A stretch of DNA of 64,000 nucleotides from Leptobrachium leishanense (taxonomy: Eukaryota > Chordata > Amphibia > Anura > Megophryidae). The notes beneath the pieces are model-generated. The model was not told the origin of the DNA and ran no database searches. It was given only the letters and a program-made list of their open reading frames with translations. This document shows, in pieces, positions 1 through 10,313 of the stretch. The stretch lies in NCBI GenBank assembly GCA_009667805.1, contig RXON01001655.1:1-64000 (forward strand), read 5' to 3'. Within the stretch, counting starts at the first letter, position 1. Each line of letters starts with the position of its first letter. The position numbers were made by a program, and so were the translations under genes.

Positions 1-659
1 CATTCCATGTACAAAGTCATTCTATGAATATACAACTATGGGCTTGACTTAATTCTATTGGCCGCTTGCAGACAGTTAATCCTTTTCGGAAATTTTGACT
101 GATTCATTTAAAAATATTCAGCTCGAGCTCATGTTCAAAAAATGCCACGGGGTCAGAAGAAAAGTTGGCTTGGAAAAATGCCCTGAAAAAGCTTATTTTC
201 GGCCAGCACCTTAAAGATTTGTTTTTATTTGCCTTTAAACAGGTCTCTTACAAAATCTGATGTTAAAAAATGTCAGTCTTCTTCCCTCAAGCTTTCTCCC
301 TGTTTCTATTGCATGCCTATTTTAAGAGTTGTTGCGTACAAAAAAATATTTATAGAGATTTTTGTTGTTTCAGGTTTTAATTTAGAATGTCAGGTTTTGA
401 GCACTGTTAAGAATGAGAAAGAAAACTAGCATTATTTATACTTTTTTTATAATTTAAACTTATTTTTGGTGTTGCACAAGTGTTAGCCTTAATCTGGAAT
501 ATTTTGGCACATTTGTCATTTACCACATATCTGAACTTGTTGGTCAGTGCTACTAATTTACCAACAATAGTTAAGGTTTGAGATGGTAGGTAAACCATTT
601 ATTTGATTAAATATTTTTTACACATTTACAGGTATTGTTTTATTTTTGTTTGCCTGCAA
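1..659 (+). repeat. Interspersed repeat R1, copy 1 (cut by window edge)
   Basis: This stretch recurs in pieces at 19081-19136, 19698-19730, 43420-43688 and 44698-44900, with the same order of landmarks (ATGGGCTTGA, TTAATTCTATTGGC, GGTCAGAAGAAA, a TTGAGCACTG block and a GGTAAACCATTT block). No open reading frame or terminal repeat is recognised. The short reading frames here look like chance. It is the uninterrupted reference showing that the 19-45 kb block is one repeat split by insertions. Confidence 0.7.
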
Positions 660-1083
660 GTGTCAGGTATAATTTAGAGTTTGACAGCACACAAAAGTTG
701 CCGAAATGCCCTGCTGTCCGGTGGTTTCATTCGACAAGTTTATTCAGGCGAATCCCATAGGCTTCAATGTTAAAAATATTCCAGTTTTAACTCAATACCT
801 AATAAACCGTTGATTATAATACCAAAAGGGGAGAAAGATCCTAGTGGCGCAGTTGATTTATTCAGTCGATGACTATTGTGCCCAGGTTGTAATTCTGGAC
901 ACGTAACCAAACACGCTCTTGTGTACTTAATATACTTAACCTAGCGTACGTTCAGATGAAAAGCCTGGTGGAGCAAATGTGCAGTAAAACAGCACCAATA
1001 TCACAATTAAAGTGTCAAAATCACTCACAATATTGTTTTAGCCCTAGTAGTCGGCTCACATTATAAAATTCAGTGCCTATTAA

Positions 1084-1292
1084 CCTCCCTGACGGTCTAA
1101 TTATTTCATTATCTTTATATTATATCATATCATTTGTTTCTGGCATCGGCTGGAGGACATAGCGGGAGGACATCGGGGGATCACAGGGACAAGGTAAATT
1201 ATACCACAGTGTAATCCAGAGTGTGGCTAGGGGTTTACTGCTTTTGGTATTGAAAATCAAACCGAGCCAAACTCTGATTACCGCCAGGGAGG
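1084..1292. mobile_element. 209-bp MITE with TTAA target
   Basis: Terminal inverted repeats CCTCCCTGACGGT and ACCGCCAGGGAGG (one mismatch) sit directly next to TTAA (1080-1083) on the left and TTAC (1293-1296) on the right. TTAA targets are typical of piggyBac and Kolobok elements. The element is too short to code and sits in the loop of the fold-back insertion. Confidence 0.75.
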
Positions 1293-1319
1293 TTACGAAA
1301 AAGAGGTATACAGTGTTAT

Positions 1320-1352
1320 TTATTTATAAAGGATTTTACCAGGAAGGATACA
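1320..1352 (-). repeat. SINE 3'-end fragment
   Basis: The segment AAAGGATTTTACCAGGAAGG and following bases are the reverse complement of the 3' tail of the tRNA-derived SINE at 47739-47935. Similar reverse-strand scraps occur near 40930-40955 and 41375-41440. 1353-1746 holds no recognised feature. Confidence 0.6.
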
Positions 1353-1835
1353 TTGCTATGGGAGCGCCGTCTACCACATGCTTTGAGGCAAATTGGAAGA
1401 CGGAAAGAAGGGGAACGCCACCCTATATTTGGCTAAAGGCATTTCAACCTAGAGCCGGGATTCATTAGGCTCAGAAATCTGTGAGGAGTTTCTATTGTAT
1501 TGTTCACCAGGAACTGTATTAAACAGGCTGCACGATTGTTCTTTTCCACTCTCTTCCTTCTTCTCCTTGCATATATATTGAAATTCACCAATTGAGGAGA
1601 GAGGACGTAACAGCTGGATACAAATCTCCACAATGCATTCCATTTATCTTCCAGTGACTTATGAACATTCTGTATGAACTTTAAGCACTTTGCACATGCA
1701 CTTTTGTGGTTTGGGAACTGTTTAAGGATCAGTACCTCTTTTTCTTAATAGGCACTGAATTTTATAATGTGAGCCGACTACTAGGGCTAAAACCGTATTG
1801 TGCATGATTTTGACACATTGTGTGTATGCACCTTA

Positions 1836-3456
1836 CAGTTGTGTTCAAAATTATTCAACCCCCAATGCTGTAAAGGGTTTTAGGGAATTTAGTGTACATT
1901 TGTAATTGTATTCAGAATGAAATCCTACAAGGACTTTTTAAAGAACCATATGCAACTAAAATGACATCAATTGGTTTTGTAATACAGTAGTAAATGTTTC
2001 TTTTGTGAATTCTTCATTGACACAATTATTCAACCCCTTAAAGACTACCACTCTGAAGAACAGAGGTTCATTCAAGTGTTTTCAATCAGGTATTGAAAAC
2101 ACCTGTGGATGTCACGGAGCAGCAATAAAGCATAATAAGCACCAATTAGGCAGCTTTAAAATGACTGTGATACTCAGCTCCTTCTAGACATTTACTGGTG
2201 TGGTTACAAACATGGTGAAGTCAAGAGAATGGTCCAGGAAGACAAGAGAAGAGGTGATTACTCTTCACAGGAAGGGCAATGGCTATAAGAAGATTGCAAA
2301 GATGTTAAACATACCAAGAGAGACCATAGGAAGCATCATTCGCAAATTCAAGGCAAAGGGCACTGTTGAAACGCTACCTGGTCGTGGCAGAAAGAAGATG
2401 CTGACTTCGACTGCTGTGCGCTACCTGAAGCGTAGAGTGGAGAAAAGTCCCCGTGTGACTGCTGAGGAACTGAGAAAAGATTTGTCAGATGTGGGTACTG
2501 AAGTTTCAGCTCAGACAATACGGCACACACTGCGTAATGAAGGCCTCCATGCCAGAACTCCCAGGCGCACCCCCTTGCTGTCTCCAAAGAATAAGAAGAG
2601 TCGACTGCAGTATGCCAAAAGTCATGTGGACAAACCACAGAAGTTTTGGGATAGTGTTCTGTGGACTGATGAAACAAAATTAGAACTGTTTGGGCCCATG
2701 GATCAACGCTATGTTTGGAGGAGGAAGAACAAGGCCTATGAAGAAAAGAACACCTTGCCTACTGTGAAGCATGGCGGGGGGGGGGTCAATCATGCTTTGG
2801 GGCTGTTTTGCTTCTGCAGGTACAGGGAAGCTTCAGCGTGTGCAAGGTACCATGAATTCTCTTCAGTACCAGGAGATATTGGATGACAATGTGATGCAGT
2901 CCGTCACAAACCTGAGGCTTGGGAGACGTTGGACCTTTCAACAGGACAATGATCCCAAGCACACCTGCAAGTCCACTAGAGCATGGTTGCAGATTAAAGG
3001 CTGGAACATTTTGGAGTGGCCATCGCAGTCACCTGACTTAAATCCGATTGAGAACCTCTGGTGGGACTTAAAGAAAGCAGTTGCAGTGCGCAAGCCTAAG
3101 AATGTGACTGAACTGGAGGCTTTTGCCCATGACGAATGGGCGAAGATACCCGTAGATCGCTGCAAGACACTTGTGTCAAGCTATGCTTCACGTTTAAAAG
3201 CTGTTATAACTGTAAAAGGATGTTGTACTAAGTACTAAGATTGAATGTCACTTGGGGGTTGAATAAAACTGATAATGATGTGAGCACAGAAAAGACATTT
3301 GTGGTTATTTCATTATAAATGTTATGTTATATTTGTCTGACCTACACGTGCCTCTTTGATTTAATTGTAAGCAAGATGACTGAATGATCAAAATCAATGT
3401 CAAACTGGCCAAAACACTCAATTTCAGTGGGGGTTGAATAATTTTGAACACAACTG
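1836..3456 (+). mobile_element. Tc1-like DNA transposon, near-complete
   Basis: The element is 1,621 bp and flanked by TA on both sides (1834-1835 and 3457-3458). The ends are inverted repeats beginning CAGTTGTGTTCAAAATTATT. A second, inner copy of the ATTATTCAACCCC motif near 2026-2038 and its inverse near 3250-3265 give the IR/DR layout known from Sleeping Beauty-type Tc1 elements. It carries one transposase gene with a single obvious frameshift. This is the only Tc1 copy in the window, lying in the right arm of the fold-back insertion, so it is younger than that insertion. Confidence 0.95.
2212..3238 (+). pseudogene. Tc1 transposase, frameshifted at a poly-G run
   Basis: Encodes a Tc1-family DDE transposase, which cuts and pastes the element at TA sites. 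The ATG at 2212 is chosen because the family N-terminus (MVKSREWSRKTREEV) starts there. An N-terminal paired-like helix-turn-helix region (about residues 1-110, including GRGRKK) precedes the DD34E catalytic domain. The three acidic residues are visible: D in LWTDETK, D in QQDNDPKH, and E in DLNPIENLWW. A run of 10 G at 2776-2785 moves the frame by +1: the first frame runs on to 2886 and the catalytic half continues in the second frame from 2771 to the stop at 3238. Total length (~340 aa) is normal for the family. No premature stop other than those produced by this shift was seen. Confidence 0.93.
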
Positions 3457-3555
3457 TATATTAGGAATTTCTCCATTGGCACATGCACTTTATGTATGCA
3501 TTTGCACATGTTTGCAACATCGCACTTTAATATAGGTAGATCTCACTACGTCTAA

Positions 3556-3971
3556 GGCTAGGGTCCGACAAACACATTTTTCACGTCTACCGTCAAAAAG
3601 TGCGTTGATGCGTCCGAACGCATTTTTTTCACAGAAGACGCGATAGCGGTCATACGATGTGAAATTTCGGACGTGATTTTTTACGGATCCAAACCAGGAA
3701 CTTTGGGTGTCTGGACGTTATGTCTGGACTGGATGATGTCTCCTAATCACGCACACACGCCGCTATGCGGACGCAGCGCACTTTGTACGTCAGTACTAGC
3801 GGTTCGACATTCTTGCAAAAATGCATTTGTTTGCTGTTTGCGTTGCGCGGCCGAACTTTCGTGCGGCCGTACTTCATGTGTGGGCCTGCGTTGGACGTCA
3901 TTTGCTGCTACCACGGCCGTAATAAAGTGCGGCTAAACGCACATTTGCACTGCGTTCGTCTGACCCCAGTC
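3556..3971. mobile_element. Harbinger-type MITE family M, copy M1
   Basis: Ends GGCTAGGGTCCGAC and GTCTGACCCCAGTC are inverted repeats flanked by TAA (3553-3555 and 3972-3974), the 3-bp TWA target of PIF/Harbinger elements. Internal blocks rich in ACGGCCG and TTTTTTCAC are shared with six other copies here (4148, 12472, 43689, 45334, 55577, 63854). The short reading frames inside are not genes. Confidence 0.85.
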
Positions 3972-4147
3972 TAACACTTGCTGCTTTTAGCGTATTATTA
4001 CTATTCATTGGTGCCATTTGCACCTTGCACATGTTTTTCATATAAATTGCACTATTAATACCGGCTGACCCACCGAGTAAATATACTTTGTGATATTGGT
4101 GCTGTTTTACTGCACATTTGTGCCACCAGGCTTTTCATCTGAACGTA

Positions 4148-4408
4148 TGCTGGGTCAGGCGAACATGCATTTAGCCGTGCGACCGCATAGCGCGTGTGTA
4201 CGTGATTAGGAGACGTCAGACGCTGCTCATGTCCGGCCAACATAACGTCCAGAAACTCAAAGTTTCCTGGTATGAATCTGTAAAAAAATCACGGCCGAAA
4301 TTGCGCATCGTATAACCGCTATCGCATCTTCTGTGAAAAAATGCGTTCGGACGCATCAACGCACTTTTTGACGGTAGAAGCGAAAAATGTGTTCGTCTGA
4401 CCCTAGCC
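4148..4408. mobile_element. Harbinger-type MITE family M, copy M2
   Basis: The right end GACCCTAGCC is followed by TTA (4409-4411); the left end reads GCTGGGTCAGGCGAAC. It is shorter than M1 through internal loss. It lies inside the right arm of the fold-back insertion. The equivalent place in the left arm (about 945-955) keeps only a few bases resembling a MITE end, as if the insert had been deleted there. Confidence 0.75.
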
Positions 4409-5180
4409 TTAAGTATATTAAGTACACAAAAGCGTGTTTGGTTACGTGTCCAGAATTACAACCTGGGCACAATAGTCATCGACTGAATAAATCAACTGCG
4501 CCACTAGGACCTTTCTCCCCTTTTTGTACGTTTGCATTAGCACATTTTGTTGAGGTTTATGTGAAACACCTTTTAGGCAGCAGACCCTGACCATAATTTA
4601 GCCCACAATTATAGCGCCTCCACAGACACCAATATATTCTACCATTGATTATAATCTTCTGCAGTAAAAAGTCTCTTTATAGATTTTTTTTAGGATCTTT
4701 TAGTTATTTCTCGGTATTTTTTGTGAATTTTTTTTTCGTTTTTGTTTTAAATCGTTTTTCTTTTTGTAACAGCCCTTTTTATTATCATTCATTGGATTTT
4801 ATATGTAAATTTCAGACATTTTCGTTCTGTAGTTTCATTGCAAACAGCGTTTCACTTCTCAAACATTCAAGCGTACGTTTTTTTCACTCCGTCTGCGGTG
4901 TCGGTTTTTCCGGCGGCTGCTCGGGTTTCTCCGGCGTGTTTGGCGGGGTTAATCCACCTGTTTTTGCGGGTTTCTGTGTGCGTTCGGTGGGTTTTGCGGT
5001 GAGCGTTTCGTTGGGTTTGCCACGGCTTTTCCCTGCACTACGACAGCCCTGCGTTGCTTGCTGAATACACACCGCAGGGTCGCCGAAATGGGATCGCCAA
5101 ATTGCACCGAATTGAAGAGAACGAAAAGTCACCGAACGCGCGGTGACTTTTCGATTCTCTTTGAATAACCCTGTATGTTT

Positions 5181-5918
5181 TAGGCTTGTGCACCGATTTT
5201 TTTTTCGGTTCGGTTCGATTTGTTCGGATGTTTAAACTTTTCGATTCGGCTCGTTTCGACCGATTTCTGTTTCGATTCGGATCGTTTTTCGTGTACATTG
5301 TTTTTTCGGAATATCGACCATTTTTCGTATTTTCGTGTCACTTTGCACATTTTTTGTATCGACTTTTCGGAAATTTTCGTTTTTTCGGAACGTCTGTTCT
5401 CGTTTCAAAGTGTCTACGATAATTCTGGCGATTCTATCGTGTTTTTTTTTTAATTAAATAAAGATCCTTTTTTTCTTATGAATAATTGAATATACATTTC
5501 ACAACTTTATTTAATCATATTAAAATGGTATGAAAGCCAAGGAACAAAAAAAAAAAAAAAAATGAACAAAACGATTTAAAAAACGCTAAACTGACCCGAA
5601 TGCCACAAGAAACAAGTGATACGCATTTACAAATATAAAATTTACAGAATCAGCGATATAACCGATAATAGTTAAATATACGATGTCCAGAATTACCGAA
5701 ATGGAACCGAAATCATGAATATAGCGAAAATAAATTTTGATTTGACACATTTCAAGTCCATTCGAAAATTCCGAAATTTTTTCGTTTCGGCTCGGAAAAC
5801 TTTTCAGATCTAAAAATTTTCGGAAAAAAAAAAAAAAAAAAACGGCCGCATCCGAAAACACGAATCGGGAAATTTCGTGAAAATTCCGAAATTCCGAAAC
5901 CCGAAACGCACATCCCTA
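5181..5918. mobile_element. hAT-type MITE family T, copy T1 (738 bp)
   Basis: Ends TAGGCTTGTGCACCGA and GCACATCCCTA are imperfect inverted repeats, flanked by 8-bp duplicates GTATGTTT (5173-5180) and GTAGGTTT (5919-5926; one mismatch). Eight-base duplicates and TAGGGATGTGC-like ends are typical of hAT elements. The interior is rich in TTTCGG/CCGAAA and in A/T runs and does not code. A shorter copy lies at 40721-41154. It inserted directly beside the right end of B1. Confidence 0.8.
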
Positions 5919-6484
5919 GTAGGTTTCCCAAAATACACGCTTTGGAAATCCCATGTAACATTAATAGCATTTCATTTTCGTAGAAAAACTTCTGATGTGC
6001 ATTAAAAGAATTTTACATTGTAATCACTATTGTGTCTTAAATCCTCTGGATCTAGGGCTTTCTACCTATTACCCATTCTATTATCAGCAAAATACTTCCA
6101 TGGAAAAAATATGAGACTACTGCAACATGATCAGTGTTGATCATACACATGATCATACTCCACATGATGATACTGCAGCACCTCTCTGCACTACAATTAA
6201 TTCAGCATATGAATCCGCACACTGCCGGGAACTTCCCCGCAGTGTGTGGGATTCATATTCTGCATTAACTATAACTCATAAAAAACGAAAACCAATCTGA
6301 TCAAAAAAAATTATCAATCCAAATCAATGAATCGATGATTCGATCTGCAGAGAAGTGCTGCCCGGATTCATATGCTGCATTGAAACCTATGGATTAAAAA
6401 GCTTTGTTGCTTAAAAAAAAAAAAAAAAGTTAGGAAACCTAAAATGTCACCCAAAAAATGCCTAAAAAAATCCTAAAAGAATAA
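5919..6484. repeat. Unclassified A/T-rich repeat sequence
   Basis: No gene is seen. The block CAGCATATGAATCCGCACAC and its inverse occur near 6205-6255 and 6365-6385, and related pieces occur near 38640-38660 and 46270-46340, so this is interspersed repeat material. A short GATCATAC/GATGAT-rich area lies at 6120-6180. Confidence 0.4.
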
Positions 6485-7419
6485 CAGGGTTATCCAAAGA
6501 GATTCGAAAAGTCACCGCACGTTCGGTGACTTTTCGTTCTCTTCAATTCGGTTCCCTTTGCCGATTGCATTTCGGTGACCCTGCGGTGTATTCAGCAAAC
6601 AGCACAGGGTCCCCGAATTGCAGGGAAAAGCTGCCGAAAACCTGACGAACACTAACCGAATGCATGCTGAAAACAAGCAAAAACATCTGGATTAACCTTC
6701 GAAAAAGCGAACAGGAGCCGAACAGGAGCCGAACAGGAGCCGAACAGGAGCCGAACAGGAGCCGAACAGGAGCCGAATCACACAGAGCCGAAGCAGCTGT
6801 GACATAGAGGAGGCAGTGAATAAATTAGAAAAACCATTTGTATGAATCTGGGAAAAAGAAACGCTGTTTGCAAAGAAACTACTGAGCGAAAATGTCTGAA
6901 ATTTTCACAGGAGGTCCAGGGAATGATAATAAAGAGAGCTGTTACAAAAAAAATAAGCAAACTGAAAAAAAAAAAAATATCGGACTTTTTTAAAAAAAAA
7001 ATAAAAATCAGAAAAATGCTTAAAGTATCCTAAAAAATCAATGAATAAACAGACTTTTTGCTGCAGAATTTTATAATGAACGGTTTATTAGATATTGAAT
7101 TAAAACGGGAATATTTTTAACATTGAAGTCTATGGATTCTCCTGAATAAATTTGCCGAATTAAACCACCGAATGACACGGCATTTCGGGAACCTTTCACT
7201 GCTGGTTTGTTCTCTGAATAGCCGAAGCAGTGCTTTTTCATGGGGATTCACTGCCCTCGAACAGGAACCGAACAGGCACCGTATGTGCAGGCAATTCGCC
7301 AGGATTTGGCGAATTGCCTGCTCTCTGGATAGCCGAATGGCCAGGAAAGGTAACCGAACGCTGATTTTCAGCGTTCGGTTACCTTTCTCAAGCAATTCGG
7401 ATCTCTTTGGATAACCCTG
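6485..7419 (-). mobile_element. MITE family B, copy B2 (complete, reverse)
   Basis: The element is 935 bp and runs from CAGGGTTATCCAAAGAGA to its inverse ending in ATAACCCTG. Subterminal hairpins are AAAAGTCACCG/CGGTGACTTTT at one end and GGTAACCGAACGCTG/CAGCGTTCGGTTACC at the other. Compared with copy B3 it has an expanded 11-bp tandem repeat. Reading frames inside are short and not conserved between copies. Confidence 0.8.
6710..6775 (+). repeat. 11-bp tandem repeat, six perfect units
   Basis: AACAGGAGCCG is repeated six times head to tail inside MITE B2. Other B copies in the window lack the expansion, so it arose after insertion of this copy. Confidence 0.9.
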
Positions 7420-7878
7420 TATGTAAAGAAACTTTCTATTGGAAGTAATCTACTTCCCATTCTTAAATAAGCAATAAAAAACAAAATAACTCCTAATAAA
7501 AAAGGAAAAAAACAATTGAACTGAATCACCTGAAATGATCCGAATCACTGAATTGACTCAATCCGAAATTTCAGATGGTCAATATTTCATTTTAGAAATG
7601 CTCCCGAAATACGAAAATGGGGAATTTCTTTCGAATTTCAATTCAGAACGAAACGAATTGCACATCTCTATTAGAGGGTACTCTTCCCATGGAACATAAA
7701 ATCTAGATATAAACCTATAAAAACAGACATTTTTGGGGTTACGTCAGTGTTTAATAAAATATAAAAGGTCCTTCATATGAACATGTTAAAAGTAATTTTT
7801 TTATTACAGTTAATAGAATTCGTTTTCATACAAATACTTATATGGTCTTACATTATTATTTCGAACCAAAGCCACACA
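7420..7878. repeat. A/T-rich remnant ending like a hAT MITE
   Basis: The stretch from 7430 to about 7672 contains repeated CCGAAT/GATCCGAAT words and ends GAATTGCACATCTCTA, resembling the GCACATCCCTA end of family T. The words TTCCCATTCTTAAATAAGCA recur inverted near 38480-38500. 7673-7878 holds nothing recognised. No gene. Confidence 0.4.
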
Positions 7879-8400
7879 TCTATACTATAAAAAGTAAGGC
7901 TTGGCGTGTCCGTCGCCAAGCCTTACTCTGCGCATGCGCGCGCAACCAGCGGCGGTTGGTTGCGCGCGCATGCAACCGCCGCGGCACGAGCCAGCTGCCG
8001 GCTCGCCGCGGCGGTTACAAGATGCACACAGCAGCCGGGTAGAGGCTGCGCTCGCAGCCTCTACCCGGCTGCCGCGCGCATCCAACCCCCGAGCGGCGAA
8101 GGGAAAGGTCCCTCCGCCGCTCGGGGCTTGGATGCGCGCGGCAGCGGGTAGAGGCTGCGCACGCAGCCTCTACCCGGCTGCCGAGCGCATCCGAGCGGCG
8201 CCGGGGAAGTGAAAGTTTCCCCACTTCCGCTCTTTGAAGGACCCAAGCCCCGGTCACGTGACCGCGGCTTGGGTCCTTCAAAGACCGGAAGTGGGGACAC
8301 TTTCACTTCCCCGGCGCCGCTCGGAAAGGTAAGTATGGCGCCGAGCTCATGGGCGGCTGTCGAATGCCGATAGAGCATTCGAACAGCCGCCCCATGTCTG
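7879..8400 (+). mobile_element. Helitron-like 5' end followed by a chain of GC-rich hairpins
   Basis: TCTATACTATAAAAAG preceded by A matches the kind of 5' terminus (A|TC) typical of animal Helitrons; this is recognised by eye only. It opens into a hairpin around GTAAGGCTTGGCG (7894-7927). Further inverted repeats follow: near 7933-7976 (GCGCATGCGCGCGCAACC), 8031-8072 (GGGTAGAGGCTGCG), 8071-8142 (GCGCGCATCCAA with a CGAGCGGCG core), 8143-8177, 8191-8324 and 8348-8393. No Rep/helicase gene is present. No clear CTRR 3' end was found after the tandem array, though a CTGCCC/GGGCAG hairpin sits at 10044-10058. So this would be a non-autonomous or truncated element. Confidence 0.45.
8191..8324. repeat. 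Near-perfect 134-bp palindrome
   Basis: Arms begin CCGAGCGGCGCCGGGGAAGT and mirror to the last bases of the feature. The centre is GGTCACGTGACC (8252-8263), which contains an E-box CACGTG. Only scattered mismatches were seen. It is the largest of the consecutive hairpins next to the Helitron-like end. Confidence 0.85.
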
Positions 8401-8403
8401 GTC

Positions 8404-10040
8404 TGGGGTCTGAGCTGGGGCATATCCATGAGCGCTGGGGGGCAATATCCATGAGAGCTTGGGGGGGCAATATCCATGAGAGCTTGGGGGGCAATATCCA
8501 TGAGCTGGGAGGCAGTATCCATGAGAGCTTGGGGGGCAATATCCATGAGCTGTGGGGCAATATCCATGAGAGCTTGGGGGGCAATATCCATGAGAGCTTG
8601 GGGGGGGGCAATATCCATGAGAGCTTGGGGGGGCAATATCCATGAGAGCTTGGGGGGGCAATATCCATGAGAGCTTGGGGGGGGCAATATCCATGAGAGC
8701 TTGGGGGGGGGCAATATCCATGAGGGCTTGGGGGGGCAATATCCATGAGAGCTTGGGGGGGCAATATCCATGAGAGCTTGGGGGGGGCAATATCCATGAG
8801 AGCTGGGGGGCAATATCCATGAGAGCTTGGGGGGGGCAATATCCATGAGCTGGGAGGCAGTATCCATGAGAGCTTGGGGGGGCAATATCCATGAGCTGTG
8901 GGGCAATATCCATGAGAGCTTGGGGGGGATATCCATGAGAGCTTGGGGGGGGGCAATATCCATGAGAGCTTGGGGGGGCAATATCCATGAGAGCTTGGGG
9001 GGGCAATATCCATGAGAGCTTGGGGGGGGCAATATCCATGAGAGCTTGGGGGGGGCAATATCCATGAGGGCTTGGGGGGGCAATATCCATGAGAGCTTGG
9101 GGGGGCAATATCCATGAGAGCTTGGGGGGGGCAATATCCATGAGAGCTTGGGGGGGCAATATCCATGAGAGCTTGGGGGGGCAATATCCATGAGAGCTGG
9201 GGGGCAATATCCACGAGCTGGGGGGCAATATCCACGAGCTGGGGGGCAATATCCACGAGCTGGGGGGCAATATCCACGAGCGGGGCAGTATCCACGAGCT
9301 GGGGGGCAGTATCCACGAGCTGGGGGGCAGTATCCACGAGCTGGGGGGCAGTATCCACGAGCTGGGGGCAGTATCCACGAGCTGGGCATAGTATCCACGT
9401 GCTGGGGCAGTATCCACGAGCTGGGGCAGTATCCACAAGCTGGGGCAATATATCCACGAGCTGGGGGGCAATATATCCACGAGCTGGGGCAATATATCCA
9501 CGAGCTGGGGCAATATATCCACGTGCTGGGGCAATATATCCACGTGCTGGGCATATATCCACGTGCTGGGGCATATATCCACGTGCTGGGGCATATATCC
9601 ACGTGCTGGAGCAGTATCCAGGAGCTGGGGGGGGCAATATCCAGGAGCTGGGACAGTATCCATGTGCTGGGGCATATATCCACGTGCTGGGGCAATAGCC
9701 ACGAGCTGGGGCAATAGCCACGAGCTGGGGCAGTATATCCACGAGCTGGGGCAATACATCCACGAGCTGGGGCAATACATCCACGAGCTGGGGCAATATA
9801 TCCACGAGCTGGGGCAATATATCCACGAGCTGGGGCAATATATCCACGAGCTGGGGCAATACATCCACGAGCTGGGGCAATATATCCACGAGCTGGGGCA
9901 ATATATCCACGAGCTGGGGCAATATATCCACGAGCTGGGGCAATATATCCACGAGCTGGGGCAATATATCCACGAGCTGGGGCAATATATCCACGAGCTG
10001 GGGCATATATCCATGAGCTGGGGCAGTATATCCACAATAG
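8404..10040 (+). repeat. G-rich minisatellite with three sub-arrays
   Basis: 8404 to about 9200 repeats a 25-28-bp unit around ATATCCATGAGAGCTTGGGG with G runs of 5-9. About 9200-9380 repeats a 21-bp unit with CCACGAGCTGGGGGG. About 9380-10040 repeats a 21-bp unit with ATATATCCACGAGCTGGGG. The change in unit along the array suggests stepwise amplification. The minus strand is open in all three frames for 605-671 codons because 21 is a multiple of 3 and the unit lacks stops; these are not regarded as genes. The G runs could form quadruplexes on the + strand. Confidence 0.95.
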
Positions 10041-10100
10041 ACTGCCCTCTGGGCAGGCTTTCCACCTTGTAAACAATAATTAAGCAAAACAAAAGCAATT

Positions 10101-10196
10101 GAATTCCAGAACTTTTGCATCTCTGTGAAGGTTTGTGTTTACTCCTTATTTGTTGAGTGATGGTTAAATTCATGTGTTAAATGTAGGGATATTCAC
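10101..10196 (+). repeat. 96-bp direct repeat, left copy
   Basis: Starts GAATTCCAGAACTTTTGCAT and ends AGGGATATTCAC. It is nearly identical to 10911-11006 (a handful of mismatches). The pair brackets the SGNH-like fragment. The copies are far longer than a normal target duplication, so they may be terminal direct repeats or the edges of a segmental duplication. Confidence 0.85.
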
Positions 10197-10313
10197 TAAG
10201 CCCTGTTCTTGACTGCTTAGGCATGGTACTTACCAGAGGCCTTGCCCCCCCCCATAAATGACACAGACCTATTAAATCCAATAAAAAGGCATAGGCCACA
10301 GCTTTATTGGATT

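Larger units (their letters stand above)
821..4644. mobile_element. Long inverted-repeat (fold-back) insertion inside MITE B1
   Basis: The insertion is flanked by 11-bp duplicates TTGATTATAAT at 810-820 and 4645-4655. Sequence at 826-1079 recurs as reverse complement in pieces at 1747-1820, 4078-4147 and 4409-4524: GGGGAGAAAG with CTGCGCCACTAG, the ATTGTGCCCAGG block, and GTGAGCCGACTACTAGGGC. The loop and right arm have collected a TTAA-type MITE, a SINE fragment, a Tc1 element and two Harbinger-type MITEs. The terminal ~120 bp on the right (4525-4644) has no partner on the left. No transposase is encoded, and the superfamily is not clear. Confidence 0.65.
690..5173 (+). mobile_element. MITE family B, copy B1, split by a 3.8-kb insertion
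   Basis: Left part 690-820 and right part 4656-5173 match the two sides of the uninterrupted copy at 46737-47565 (shared blocks TTGCCGAA, GGTGGTTTCAT, GGCGAATCCCATAGG, then the GC-rich right end finishing in GAATAACCCTG). The family has ends reading CAGGGTTATYCAAAGAGA and long subterminal inverted repeats such as AAAAGTCACCG / CGGTGACTTTT. It has no coding capacity, so it is non-autonomous. The left terminus of this copy is missing. A 3-bp target duplication on copy B3 hints at a Harbinger-type mobiliser, but this is weak. Confidence 0.7.

Noticed and set aside
4645..5422. Phe-rich frames (139, 78 and 77 codons)
   Set aside because: T-rich MITE sequence; frames do not persist in other copies of families B and T.
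8404..10040. CRISPR-like array
   Set aside because: There are no unique spacers; it is a continuous tandem repeat, and the genome is eukaryotic.
8061..10173. Three minus-strand frames of 605-671 codons (PARGYIA, QLVDILP and SSWIYCP repeats)
   Set aside because: All three frames are open only because the 21-bp minisatellite unit lacks stops; no promoter, non-repeat domain or codon preference supports a gene.
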